From Lysobacterales bacterium 15-68-25 (GTDB taxonomy: Bacteria; Pseudomonadota; Gammaproteobacteria; Xanthomonadales; Rhodanobacteraceae): 64,000 nt of DNA. Shown one piece after another: positions 42,077-50,499 of this stretch. Each line of letters opens with the position of its first letter. The first letter of the stretch is position 1. A model generated the notes under the pieces. It was not told the DNA's origin. It ran no database searches and saw nothing but the letters and a program-made list of their open reading frames with translations. The translations under genes and the position numbers were made by a program. The stretch spans positions 304,630 to 368,629 of the forward strand of contig NCKB01000003.1 of the NCBI GenBank assembly GCA_002279065.1, in the 5' to 3' direction.

Positions 42077-42143
42077 CTCTGGATCAACCAACATCGCGAG
42101 ATGCTTAAGTAGTGCACTCTCGCGGCCCTGCACCTGTACGCAG

Positions 42144-44663
42144 TCAGCGCAACGGCTTGATCTTCTTTCCGAACCGCTCGAGGAAATGGCTTACGGTCAG
42201 CCTATGAGAGTCGAGTAGACTCTGCACATGCGCAGGCGAAAGATCGCCAAAATCGACTGTTTCGAACGATTTGAAGAAAGCTGATACCGCCATCGTCAGC
42301 TCCGACAACTCAGCCGTTCGAACCGCCTCTACCTCGTGAAGGAAAGACGCAGCACTGCCCTCCTTATAGGAAGGATGCACAATTAACTTTCGAGATTTCA
42401 TGCCTGGGTAGTGCTTAATAAACCAAGCGACCGAGCGATTCATTTGCTCTGCCTCACGCTTATTTATCTCACTCCTCGTGGTCTCGACTTCGTTCTTGCA
42501 CTCCCAAATAATGTAATTTGTATCGTCAAGGGCCCACAGATTGTCAGGGCCCTCCTTCCACTCTTTATCGGGCCGCTCACCGCCAAAACCCAACGCGGCG
42601 CTGAGCTCGTTTAGCGCACCTTCAAACCGGTCAGCAACCGCGCCAAATCGCAAGTTGGTCAAGATGTCCGTGATTGCGACATTAAGATTCTCATAGGCTT
42701 CGTGTTTACGCACCCATGCAATGATTCGCTCAACCCGCCCCTGGCTCACAACATTCAGCTTAGCAACCGTGGTCCCATGCGCTGGTTTAAGAAGAGATCG
42801 ATTGCACTTATGGGCAGCAACTTGGAGACGCTCTGATTCAGGACGATTTGCTTCGTAATTGAATCGAGCCATCATCTGTAAATACCACCCCTTGTCCTCG
42901 GGGGTTGGATTGCTATTATCCAGCAACGTCTGGATGTTGCGCGTAGCATGACCATAGTCACCCTGAGAAAAGCACTGCTCAGCTTTTAGCTCTACGGTAT
43001 ACGCTTGTAAGACAGTCTCGTTGGGACCTTTCGGAGTCACGCCAGCCATACGGGAAGCGTAATAGTTCTTCCATCCATCGTCTCTCCGCAAAGACTGTGC
43101 AATAAGGCTAAGGAAGCTATCGGATGGATCTTTACCTGCCGATATCTCCTGTTGAGACATACCGGCAATGTCTAGTCCTATTTCGATCTGCGTAGCCATC
43201 TGCGATGACAAAAAGCTTCGTGAAAACTTGTCCCTAAGCAGTCGAGTCGCTTCCACGCCTGTGACAATTATTACTGAATAGTCTTTCTCACCGCGCACGC
43301 TACGCCCCATGCCCTGCTCAACCGTTCGGATGGCACGCATGAGAGTCGTTGCGCTGTTTGGGCGACAAGCCTCTTCGTTTCGGTCAATCAAGTTCTCCGA
43401 AAAAGGCTTTCCATCAAAAATTAGGATACGGCACGTATCATCTGGCAAGTCGATGCCGTTATACCGATTCGCGAGAACGAGCGTCTCGGCATAACCACCT
43501 TTACGCAATCGATCAAGCTCCTGAGTCACGGTCTCTTTTTTGGCAATCCTGGCCCCGTATCTTACCCAATCATGCGCCCAGTCAAATCCAGGGACCAAAG
43601 CCACGACACCATAAGATCTTGATGTGTTGGGACGACCGAATGTACTTACAATACTTGCCCTATCAAGTACGTCACTAATAAGTGATGGAATCAGCACCAT
43701 CTTTTCACCTGACCAGCGCTCCTTTGAATAGGATATTGGCCTAGTGATTGTGGAGGGATCTAACTTAAGACCCTTCACAAGGAACGCATCGTCAGTGACG
43801 GTAGCGGACATGAAAATGCGGTGCCCTGCATCTGCATAACTTCCAAAATCTTCGAGCGGCGCTATAAACGGCTCAATCTCGACCGCAGCCCCTGAAAAAA
43901 CGCATTGGCAAGACATAAGCATATCGCGCAGAAGCGGCCACGCGAACTTAACCGACTTCCTATCGGACTGCTCAGACAAAGCCCTAGCCACGTCTGACAC
44001 GTGCGCATTCCAGGCCCAGTAAGGTACAGGCAAAACGGCATCCCGGGAGCCGTTCATTAAATCAGCAAATGTTCCTACGCCCTGTTGCTCCAAATCTTGG
44101 GCAAATAGCTGACGCAAAACTGTATAGGCTGGCTCATCGTTAGGGATCCTAATTCGGCATGCTTCCCTTATCGCATCTGAACACGCATGCGCATCATCCA
44201 TCAATAGCGAGCCGACCTTGATGGAATGACGCTTGAGACCGAACTTTGTCATACCATTAAAGAGCTTTTGAACGGAGGTAACCAAGATGGCTTCCGCATT
44301 GATGAAGGCATCGGGTAGCTCTCCATCCGTTCGGCACGTCTTCACACCAAACTGGCGCGCCTGCTCGCAGGTTTGATCAATAAGCTGATTATCGGGGCAA
44401 AGATAAACCGCAGGCCCTTCATTTTTGTTGAGCTGCGCTTGCAACATAAGTAGGCCAACGAGGGTTTTCCCCTGTCCAGTGTGTAACTTTACCAATACAT
44501 CTTTCTCGCTGCGCCGAGATTCATGCCACTCTCGAAGCACCGCCTCCTGCGCCGGCCTCAACGGCCCCTTCTCCACCGACCTATCCAATGTTTCATAGAG
44601 CTGAATTGGATCAGTCGGCCTACCACCACCTGCGCCAGCCATTATCTTATTAAAATCAACCAT
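42144..44663 (-). CDS. SF2 DEAD/DEAH-type helicase with C-terminal PD-(D/E)xK-like motif
   Basis: An 839-residue predicted ATPase. N-terminal motor: Walker A HTGQGKT (61-67), Walker B variant DDAH (156-159, MDDAHACSD), a motif III-like MSATV (about 305) and a motif VI-like [14 protein letters not shown] (about 455). The middle is helical. Near the C-terminus (about 735-750) [15 protein letters not shown] fits the D...ExK core of PD-(D/E)xK nucleases, followed by a helix with [14 protein letters not shown] 44663 follows AGGGGGA. Sequence GC is low. Helicase-nuclease fusions are typical of defence systems; no exact named system recognised. Confidence 0.82.
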   Translation of the reverse strand: MVDFNKIMAGAGGGRPTDPIQLYETLDRSVEKGPLRPAQEAVLREWHESRRSEKDVLVKLHTGQGKTLVGLLMLQAQLNKNEGPAVYLCPDNQLIDQTCEQARQFGVKTCRTDGELPDAFINAEAILVTSVQKLFNGMTKFGLKRHSIKVGSLLMDDAHACSDAIREACRIRIPNDEPAYTVLRQLFAQDLEQQGVGTFADLMNGSRDAVLPVPYWAWNAHVSDVARALSEQSDRKSVKFAWPLLRDMLMSCQCVFSGAAVEIEPFIAPLEDFGSYADAGHRIFMSATVTDDAFLVKGLKLDPSTITRPISYSKERWSGEKMVLIPSLISDVLDRASIVSTFGRPNTSRSYGVVALVPGFDWAHDWVRYGARIAKKETVTQELDRLRKGGYAETLVLANRYNGIDLPDDTCRILIFDGKPFSENLIDRNEEACRPNSATTLMRAIRTVEQGMGRSVRGEKDYSVIIVTGVEATRLLRDKFSRSFLSSQMATQIEIGLDIAGMSQQEISAGKDPSDSFLSLIAQSLRRDDGWKNYYASRMAGVTPKGPNETVLQAYTVELKAEQCFSQGDYGHATRNIQTLLDNSNPTPEDKGWYLQMMARFNYEANRPESERLQVAAHKCNRSLLKPAHGTTVAKLNVVSQGRVERIIAWVRKHEAYENLNVAITDILTNLRFGAVADRFEGALNELSAALGFGGERPDKEWKEGPDNLWALDDTNYIIWECKNEVETTRSEINKREAEQMNRSVAWFIKHYPGMKSRKLIVHPSYKEGSAASFLHEVEAVRTAELSELTMAVSAFFKSFETVDFGDLSPAHVQSLLDSHRLTVSHFLERFGKKIKPLR

Positions 44664-44794
44664 AAATCCCCCTTCAAATTTGAAAAAATCAGACAGCAGA
44701 GCCATGCAACCAGTGCGTCAGCGAATAGACAATCCTGTTGATGTAAACGACAAAGGCCCCGCAGAGAATCCGCGAAGCCTTTTTCCGTCCCGAC

Positions 44795-45151
44795 TTAGGA
44801 CCAAGTTCTACTGAGTCCATGGTCGACTTTTTCTAATGTCAGTATCCTAGCTAGATCCATAATGACGTCTTCACTCTCTGGCGTTTCCACCAAGTCATTG
44901 TCTTGAGGAAACACATTCGACGTTATCACCTGATCCGGCCGAACGAAGAGGAGAACCTCGATGCTCCCATTTCGCAGCGCCTTGTCATGCCCGGAATTTG
45001 TGGATGGGATATCGATTATCCACCCATACCTCTCCAAGACCTTCATCTTCTCGATGGCATCCGCGCCGTAAATAGTAAGGCAACGCCTCTGTACCACACC
45101 TTCCACTGCCTTCTCCTTTTTTAAATAGTGCGCCATCGGCGCATAGCCCAT
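44795..45151 (-). CDS. Small protein of unknown function in the NYN-helicase operon
   Basis: A 118-residue soluble protein, N-terminally basic (LKKEKAVEGVVQRR) and C-terminally acidic (DLVETPESEDVIMD). It contains an alpha/beta pattern (KVLERYGWIIDIPS..., IEVLLFVRPDQVI) but no motif I recognise. ATG 45151 overlaps the NYN gene stop as TGATG, so translation is coupled. A hairpin at 44752-44785 separates it from the helicase gene 131 bases downstream. It could be an inhibitor or adaptor; that is a guess. Confidence 0.7.
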   Translation of the reverse strand: MGYAPMAHYLKKEKAVEGVVQRRCLTIYGADAIEKMKVLERYGWIIDIPSTNSGHDKALRNGSIEVLLFVRPDQVITSNVFPQDNDLVETPESEDVIMDLARILTLEKVDHGLSRTWS

Positions 45152-45753
45152 CAAAGCGAATAGCTCACCTTTGTCCCCACTACGTTGATGTAGTCGCCGT
45201 CTTTCAAGCCCTCCACTAAAGTGGAGACCTCTTCTTCGTTCAGCTGCTTGGAGAACAGCGCACCGATGGTGCTGACCAGTGTCTTGACGGAGCGCGGCTT
45301 GGCTGCGCCACGCTGACGAAGGTTGGCCAACACAAGTGCAAGCTTGTCTTCAACCTTTCCCGACTTGGCGACATGACCAACTTTGAGCATGGGGATATCG
45401 CCGACGTCTTTGGACCGACAGGCGAAGACCTTTTGCCCCTTCAAGTGCTTGATGAGCGGGTCAAAGCCCGAGTCTTTGCTGATGATGTGGAAGAACGCGT
45501 TGGGATCTTGTGCCGCCAACTGCCCGATGTAGTACGCGATATGGAAGTCCAACGCGTTGGGGCCGTTGCCTGAGATCTTGATGTACTTCGCATGCTCGCC
45601 CAGCGCCTGCATGGCTTCGGCCACCTCGAAAGTGACCTTGGTCTGGCTGGCCCCTACGAACAGATACACCTTGAAGACGTGCTCACCCCTGAGCGCAGCC
45701 AGGCTCTTGGGCTGCACGTTCTCGTAGTCGATGAGGACGTAGTTGTTCTTCAT
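45151..45753 (-). CDS. NYN/PIN-like domain ribonuclease
   Basis: A 200-residue protein with an N-terminal NYN domain (residues 1-125): VLIDYENVQP (Asp9), GNGPNALDFHIAYY (Asn66, Asp69) and ISKDSGFDPLIKHL (Asp94, Asp98) supply the acidic cluster that binds metal in PIN/NYN RNases. The C-terminal part (about 130-200) looks like a small winged-helix/LOTUS-type module. It overlaps the HEPN-like gene by ATGA and the small gene by TGATG. Related proteins occur as chromosomal singletons, so its grouping here is informative but not proof of a system. Confidence 0.88.
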   Translation of the reverse strand: MKNNYVLIDYENVQPKSLAALRGEHVFKVYLFVGASQTKVTFEVAEAMQALGEHAKYIKISGNGPNALDFHIAYYIGQLAAQDPNAFFHIISKDSGFDPLIKHLKGQKVFACRSKDVGDIPMLKVGHVAKSGKVEDKLALVLANLRQRGAAKPRSVKTLVSTIGALFSKQLNEEEVSTLVEGLKDGDYINVVGTKVSYSL

Positions 45754-46394
45754 GGCTCTCTCCCAACTCCCTTTCGAGATCCAGGCCGGATGTAATGAAG
45801 CATCGCTTGCAAGAGCGACATGGACACCGAGGTGATTTCGGCGTCGATACTGGCCAGCTCTTCAATGGTGTAGCCGCACGAAACAGTAGCCGCGAATGCC
45901 ATCACCGCCTCGATCGCCAGCTCAGCACGAGCGCGATCCTCCGCCTCGCTCCGGGCCACTAACTTGGTCGCCAGGTCGAGATAGTCATTGGCATGGATGG
46001 CGAAAAGTCGCTCGCTTTCGCTAGGCTTGAACGCCCAGGTGTCATGTTGAACACGATTACGTCTGAGGCGAACCGCATCAAGGCGGTCAAGCATCTCGTT
46101 TAGCGATTCCAGCTCCGCCCCCGCAAGGGCCTTCGCAACAACCTTCCTCGCAAAAACGCTCGCCCTCTCTCCACCAACAGCCTTCTCAAACTTTTCGGCC
46201 ACAAGCGCCGGTGTCGTTCCCAAGAGAGCGGCAAGCAGACAGTTCAGATTGATTTCGGCCTGCGCCCAAGATGCGGCGATTGCACCGACCTTCTCAGCGA
46301 AGATCGGCCGCCCCTTGATGACCTGCGGACCGACTTCCAGAAGAAGCGCACCCGCCTCGTCGAACACTTGAAGACCGTGATGTTGCTGCTCCAT
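45750..46394 (-). CDS. HEPN-like helical protein, first gene of the NYN-helicase operon
   Basis: A 214-residue all-helical protein. Residues 37-120 show the pattern of HEPN domains: AASWAQAEINLNCLLAALLG, then LDAVRLRRNRVQHDTWAF with an RX4H motif (Arg112, His117), the catalytic signature of HEPN RNases. ATG 46394 follows a strong AAGGAGGG; the longer frame upstream is not supported. Its stop overlaps the NYN gene by ATGA. HEPN proteins are common toxins or effectors; whether this one is catalytic is uncertain. Confidence 0.72.
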   Translation of the reverse strand: MEQQHHGLQVFDEAGALLLEVGPQVIKGRPIFAEKVGAIAASWAQAEINLNCLLAALLGTTPALVAEKFEKAVGGERASVFARKVVAKALAGAELESLNEMLDRLDAVRLRRNRVQHDTWAFKPSESERLFAIHANDYLDLATKLVARSEAEDRARAELAIEAVMAFAATVSCGYTIEELASIDAEITSVSMSLLQAMLHYIRPGSRKGVGREP

Positions 46395-46675
46395 CTGTTG
46401 ATCCCTCCTTTTGTGTGCAAGGCCCGAAGCATCTGCTCCGCCCCACTTCATGGAGTGCGTGTCGCCTTCGAGCCCCATCACGGCTGATGTTGACGCCACT
46501 CAGCCAGCTCGGCAACGGAAGGAGGTTCGAGCCTCCGCCCTAGGGGCCGTGCACGAATATTGGGTCGAAAAGGAGGCCTAAAAGCGGTAGGTTTCGCGCA
46601 TTCGTTGGTGCAAGCCGGCCTCAGACTGGTTTTGCGGCATACGCCGTGTCACGCCAATCCCAAAGGGAGTTCCAC

Positions 46676-47113
46676 ATGCATCTCATCGACCACGCTTCCG
46701 TCCAACACGCACAGAACGCGCTCCTCACCCTTTTATCGGCCCTCCTCCTAGGAAAGAAGATCCTGAAACACGCCTCGAAGCTCTTTCCCAAGGGGACTGG
46801 CGCTTTTCTCATCAAGCAGTGCCGCAGGGTTCAGGCCTACATCATTCGAGAAACCACCCCGCCCATTCGCTATCCGCTCATCCGCAAGATGGCCGAGGTC
46901 TTTGTCTCAGCCCACTTCTATGTGCAGGCACTCACCTGCGTGGTCCTCTTCCTGCTGCTTCTGCTGAAACTGGGCATGAGTGACATCACCGTTTGGCGCT
47001 TGCTGGCCGCGACTGCCATCACGCTCCTCATCGGCTTGATGTTCTCCTTCTGCTTTACCCAGGCGGAAAAGCTTCGGGTGAAGCTGAGGGAAGAGAGCGT
47101 CGCCCTCTGGTAA
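46676..47113 (+). CDS. Two-helix membrane protein, unknown function
   Basis: A 145-residue protein with a basic amphipathic N-terminal half (KKILKHASKLFPKGTGAFLI) and two strong membrane helices (about 82-104 and 112-132), ending in a basic tail. AAGGGAG six bases before ATG 46676 gives a good start. Divergent from the HEPN-like operon across a 281-base spacer that shows no other gene. No family recognised; a membrane effector role is possible but unproven. Confidence 0.7.
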   Translation: MHLIDHASVQHAQNALLTLLSALLLGKKILKHASKLFPKGTGAFLIKQCRRVQAYIIRETTPPIRYPLIRKMAEVFVSAHFYVQALTCVVLFLLLLLKLGMSDITVWRLLAATAITLLIGLMFSFCFTQAEKLRVKLREESVALW

Positions 47114-47125
47114 GCGAGCGTCGCT

Positions 47126-47755
47126 TCACGCATCCAGTTGGGCGGGCCGCTCGGCCGGGTCTCGGAACACGACTTTGCTGGGATCAAACGCCAAGGGATC
47201 AAAGGGCCAGTAGACCTTGGCGTGTCCCTTGCTCAACCAGTCCCGCATCTCCCGATATCTGGCGGACTTCGGTCGCCCCAGCACCTCTTTGAGCTCCTCA
47301 AAACCATGCACCCCACCGCAGTCTTCGGGTGGGGCTGCGTTCTCCCCTGCCAGGCAACGGGGATAGTCACCGCCGTCACTCTCCCGGACTTCTTCCAGGT
47401 GGATGGTGTGTTGCCAGCAGTCGCCGAAGTCGTAGAGATAGGAGCAAGTCCGCACGGCGCCGAGCTGCTCGGACAGGGCCACCGACCAGCCTTGAAGGAT
47501 GGGCTTTTCTGCGTAGTCGTCGGGAACCCCAATCGCAACCGGCCCAACCTCGAACTCGTGCAAGTGATAGTCCAGCCAGCCGAAGACATCCTGGATGGCC
47601 ACATGCAGTTCCCAGAAGGTCGCTGAGGCCGGCATCTCGATACGCCGCCAAACCATGGGCTCGGTTCTGTCGAGCTCAATGCGAAGGCAAAAGATGGGCT
47701 GCGCGGGAGCAACGGTAGGCAAGGTCAAGGAAGCTTTACGGGGCTTGGTTGGCAT
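47126..47755 (-). CDS. Plasmid pRiA4b ORF-3-like family protein
   Basis: A 209-residue soluble protein of the pRiA4_ORF3-like family (PF07929), common on plasmids and islands. Diagnostic segments are RIELDRTEPMVWRRIEMPA, the SYLYDFGDCWQHTIHLE motif (about 106-122) and CLAGENAAPPEDCGG (about 134-148). The molecular function of the family is not known. Start ATG 47755. Convergent with the two-helix membrane gene, 12 bases apart. Confidence 0.9.
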   Translation of the reverse strand: MPTKPRKASLTLPTVAPAQPIFCLRIELDRTEPMVWRRIEMPASATFWELHVAIQDVFGWLDYHLHEFEVGPVAIGVPDDYAEKPILQGWSVALSEQLGAVRTCSYLYDFGDCWQHTIHLEEVRESDGGDYPRCLAGENAAPPEDCGGVHGFEELKEVLGRPKSARYREMRDWLSKGHAKVYWPFDPLAFDPSKVVFRDPAERPAQLDA

Positions 47756-47866
47756 GGGGCATAAGGCGCAAAAGAGACAAGCCTAGGCTAGTGACTCTTG
47801 CCTCAAAGAGCACGCAAGTTTTGAGCTCCCTAAGAAGGCCTGAGCACAGCGGGCAGTTTGCACGTT

Positions 47867-47938
47867 GCGTTAGCAAACGCGGGCAAATCGCAAGATATTT
47901 TTCTCATTTTGAGAAAATATTGAGAATTGCACTAGGGA
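47867..47938 (+). repeat. Copy 1 of a structured direct repeat flanking the graspetide cluster
   Basis: About 70 % identical to 54706-54779, in the same orientation. Both begin GCGTTAGCA, share AATCGCAAGAT and end in TTGCAYTAGGGA. The centre forms a hairpin, ATATTTTTCTC (47895-47905) with GAGAAAATAT (47911-47920). In the other copy the arms differ but still pair. It lies between the graspetide operon end and the pRiA4-like gene. Confidence 0.65.
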
Positions 47939-47952
47939 CCCAACCGACCAAT

Positions 47953-48957
47953 TCACTTCGAAGCGGCGGCAGCGCACCCCCCAGCAGCCTTCCTGAAATT
48001 AGCCTTAGCGAACGTCAGTAGCTTCCTCGCCTCGCCCCCTACATTCGACAGAATACTTTCCCGGGCCAACTCGCTGACCTTGGGCTCAGCCTGAGGCCAG
48101 TAGCAAGAACCAACTTCTGGGTATGCTTCAAAGATCTTCTTTATTGAAATAATAGCTTTGTTCCTGTCACCATGTGTTGGATATGAAAGCTGATTGATAA
48201 GGTTACCAATCATCCGACCTCTTTGTTTTCCATTAACAAAAAAATTCGGGCGCAGCGCGATATATCGTGTTGCGTTATTCCGCACAATCGGGTCCGGATC
48301 GCTCATCCCATCAATCACCACACGTTGCACCAGATCATCCGACGGGATCAAATTGAGTTCCATATAGGCTGCGCGACGATCATCGAGCGAAGCGCATTGC
48401 TGTGCACAGGCCAACAGGTCCGTCGGACGAAGGTAGCGAGCGTAACTCTTGATTAATCTAGAAATATTCTGATCATCTGTACTTAAGACCCCTGCCTCAT
48501 CTACCAGGTCATGAACGGACATGCCGCGATTAATATCATCCCTCTTTAACGATAAATACTCTCCATAAAGATCAATTAGCTGCGGCGCAAGCTTAACTTT
48601 GTCACTAAATGATCTTTCCTCAACAATTGGCGGCTTATCGCTCGTATCGACCAAATTAATGACGAGATAGGCCTCGGGACCCGGCATCACCACTAACTCA
48701 CAAGAGTGGACAACCGGATTCTTAAATCGCTTCATGAATTTCTTAATATCCAGACATGAATCCTTCGCCTTAGGAAGCAGATCGTTGACGACCTTGCCTG
48801 GCCTCATTTTCTGGGAGGCAATCATTTCGTCGCGAGATATCTTTGTGCTTCCGACGATCTCGAAGCCTGCAAATTTCATGTTTAACGTGCCCGTAGCAGC
48901 GACACGCCCTACGGTTGCCAGAAGCATCATCAGCAAAGCTAATCTTATTCGGCTCAT
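47953..48957 (-). CDS. Secreted protein with POTRA-like N-terminus, last gene of the graspetide operon
   Basis: A 334-residue exported protein: signal peptide (RLALLMMLLATVGRVAA), then about 80 residues resembling a single POTRA domain (FEIVGSTKISRDEMIASQKM ... AYLVINLVD), and an alpha-helical C-terminal part with HEAT-like phrasing (MSDPDPIVRNNATRYIALRP). Two cysteine pairs are present. Low GC. It starts at ATG 48957, 94 bases after the precursor gene, past a hairpin. I know no function; periplasmic or outer-membrane handling, or self-protection, are possible. Confidence 0.75.
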   Translation of the reverse strand: MSRIRLALLMMLLATVGRVAATGTLNMKFAGFEIVGSTKISRDEMIASQKMRPGKVVNDLLPKAKDSCLDIKKFMKRFKNPVVHSCELVVMPGPEAYLVINLVDTSDKPPIVEERSFSDKVKLAPQLIDLYGEYLSLKRDDINRGMSVHDLVDEAGVLSTDDQNISRLIKSYARYLRPTDLLACAQQCASLDDRRAAYMELNLIPSDDLVQRVVIDGMSDPDPIVRNNATRYIALRPNFFVNGKQRGRMIGNLINQLSYPTHGDRNKAIISIKKIFEAYPEVGSCYWPQAEPKVSELARESILSNVGGEARKLLTFAKANFRKAAGGCAAAASK

Positions 48958-49007
48958 ATCTTCACAATGCTCCCAAGTCGAATCTTTCACATACCTTGCT
49001 CAAGAAA

Positions 49008-49043
49008 GTCGACACCCTCGCCGGCGACAGCGAGGGTATCGAC
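49008..49043 (-). terminator. Hairpin after the precursor gene (attenuator or processing site)
   Basis: A 14-bp stem with one mismatch (GTCGACACCCTCGC / GCGAGGGTATCGAC, eight-base loop) followed on the minus strand by TTTCTT. It starts eight bases after the precursor stop. It could partly terminate transcription, giving more precursor than downstream product, or protect the mRNA end. Confidence 0.65.
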
Positions 49044-49050
49044 GCATCAA

Positions 49051-49233
49051 TCAACCCAAGTTCATTCCGTAATCGGAATCAGAGTCGCACTGCATCCCGT
49101 TATCAGTATTCGTATCGGTGGACGTCATCTGACCGGAACCCAAAACTACCTGCGCGCCTGCAACGGAGCGAAGCTCAGTCTCGGATAGTTCACGGACCAG
49201 TTCGTGACCAAAGTACCTAGCCTGCTTGTTCAT
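49051..49233 (-). CDS. Graspetide (ATP-grasp RiPP) precursor peptide
   Basis: A 60-residue peptide. The leader (1-27) ends LSETELRSVAGA, fitting the LSxxELxxVxGG/GA double-glycine pattern cut by C39 peptidases. The 33-residue core starts QVVLGSGQMTSTDTNTDNG and continues MQCDSDSDYGMNLG: rich in Thr/Ser donors and Asp acceptors, as needed for side-chain ester links. ATG 49233 follows GAAGGAG at ideal spacing; an upstream Met lacks a ribosome site. It sits 21 bases after the ATP-grasp gene and is the substrate expected for it. One Cys is present. Confidence 0.85.
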   Translation of the reverse strand: MNKQARYFGHELVRELSETELRSVAGAQVVLGSGQMTSTDTNTDNGMQCDSDSDYGMNLG

Positions 49234-49254
49234 AAAAAACTCCTTCAATATATA

Positions 49255-50343
49255 TTAAATGGAGTCGTTGTAATCTTGGACAACGAGCTCCTGATAGTCC
49301 GAACTCTCATATATCTCGGCCAACCTGAGCCGACCTGGATTCTCTACATAGACATACTCCCTGTCCTTTTCCTTGAGAAAATTTACGAATGTATCGAGCA
49401 TCGGTATATCAGGACGCATCTCTTCAACCCACAAGAACTGGCCCGATTCATTGACCTCCAGGAAGACGAAATCGCCATCCGGTGTAACAATGAAGTCAAA
49501 GCAGCCGAAAACGATTCCGAGCCTTTCCATGAGCCGAACACAACACTCTCTAATGTCGTCCCTAAGTTCTATTGGGAAGATTTCATAAGCACCTCTTGCA
49601 CGTCTCCAATCGTCGCGGCCTTGCTCAGTAGATTGCGAATCGATTCGTACCGCATGGCAATGCCTGCCAAAAAATGTCGCCCGTATTTCAAATAGTTTTG
49701 GAATCGGCACTTGCCAAATGCCAGGGGCACTCACTATGTTTTCTGAACCAAGGCTTTGCAAAGGAACACGGGTGCAATACATCATTGTATTGCCATCTTG
49801 CCAAGATACTGGTGCAAACGATTTAAACATCAGGTCGCCTGAGGCGCTGTACCGAGAAAAATCCTTCACATCCTCAGGGTCATTGCTCGCCAAAGTAACT
49901 GGTATGTTGAATCCGGCACTTTTGGCATACCGAAGTTGCAACAATTTATTGTCAGCCAACCTCTTTTTGTTTGGCGGATTGACCCAGAATATTTCTTTTT
50001 TATCGGCAAGAAGCGCGATCATGTTCTGGTAATAGTGAACGCTCTCTCGATCTGCGATATCTATGTCATCCGCATGAATGGAATTACTCAGTGTTGGCCG
50101 CCCCGGCCGCCTGAACCACACGCACTCAGCAGCACCTAGATTTATGGCCGAACCATCTTCTGTGAGGGTGAAAGAAATATCGACCTCATCCGTGGCAACT
50201 TCATCTATTAAGATGCTTGACCGCGCACGCACCGGAAATTCGTTACCAAAGAGTCGCGTCGCGGGAACACCCTGAGCATTTAGACAGTAGTAAATAACCC
50301 TCGCATGAGTGTCTCGCTTGTTAGTGAAAATCAGAACACTCAC
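49255..50343 (-). CDS. MvdC/MvdD-like ATP-grasp graspetide ligase
   Basis: A 362-residue ATP-grasp enzyme. Hallmarks shared with microviridin ligases: ADNKLLQLRYAKSAGFNIPV (about 128-147), IRATFFGRHCHAVRIDSQS (about 217-235), FGCFDFIVTPDGDFVFLEVN and SGQFLWVEE (about 276-305), the last two being metal and substrate positions. These enzymes form esters or amides between Thr/Ser/Lys and Asp/Glu side chains of a precursor. GTG 50343 follows GGAGA at good spacing. Only one ligase is present, and no acetyltransferase. Confidence 0.9.
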   Translation of the reverse strand: MSVLIFTNKRDTHARVIYYCLNAQGVPATRLFGNEFPVRARSSILIDEVATDEVDISFTLTEDGSAINLGAAECVWFRRPGRPTLSNSIHADDIDIADRESVHYYQNMIALLADKKEIFWVNPPNKKRLADNKLLQLRYAKSAGFNIPVTLASNDPEDVKDFSRYSASGDLMFKSFAPVSWQDGNTMMYCTRVPLQSLGSENIVSAPGIWQVPIPKLFEIRATFFGRHCHAVRIDSQSTEQGRDDWRRARGAYEIFPIELRDDIRECCVRLMERLGIVFGCFDFIVTPDGDFVFLEVNESGQFLWVEEMRPDIPMLDTFVNFLKEKDREYVYVENPGRLRLAEIYESSDYQELVVQDYNDSI

Positions 50344-50499
50344 CGTAAGTCTCCAACTGAAATGAGAGGCGTCGCCTGGTTAAGAATTGATCACACGTTC
50401 CGGCACGGATCGCCGTCGATCCCGACCAGATCAAAATCAATAGCTGGAATAGTAATCAATTAAGCATTCCTTGGACGGGAACAATATCCACGTGGTTCA

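Noticed and set aside
44752..44785. Hairpin between the small gene and the helicase as a strong terminator
   Set aside because: The stem is interrupted and the minus-strand T run is weak; noted only as a possible attenuator.
46505..46560. T-arm-like GGAGGTTCGAGCCTCC, possible tRNA or tmRNA end
   Set aside because: The stem-loop gives a six-base loop, no acceptor or anticodon arms can be drawn around it, and no CCA follows in register.
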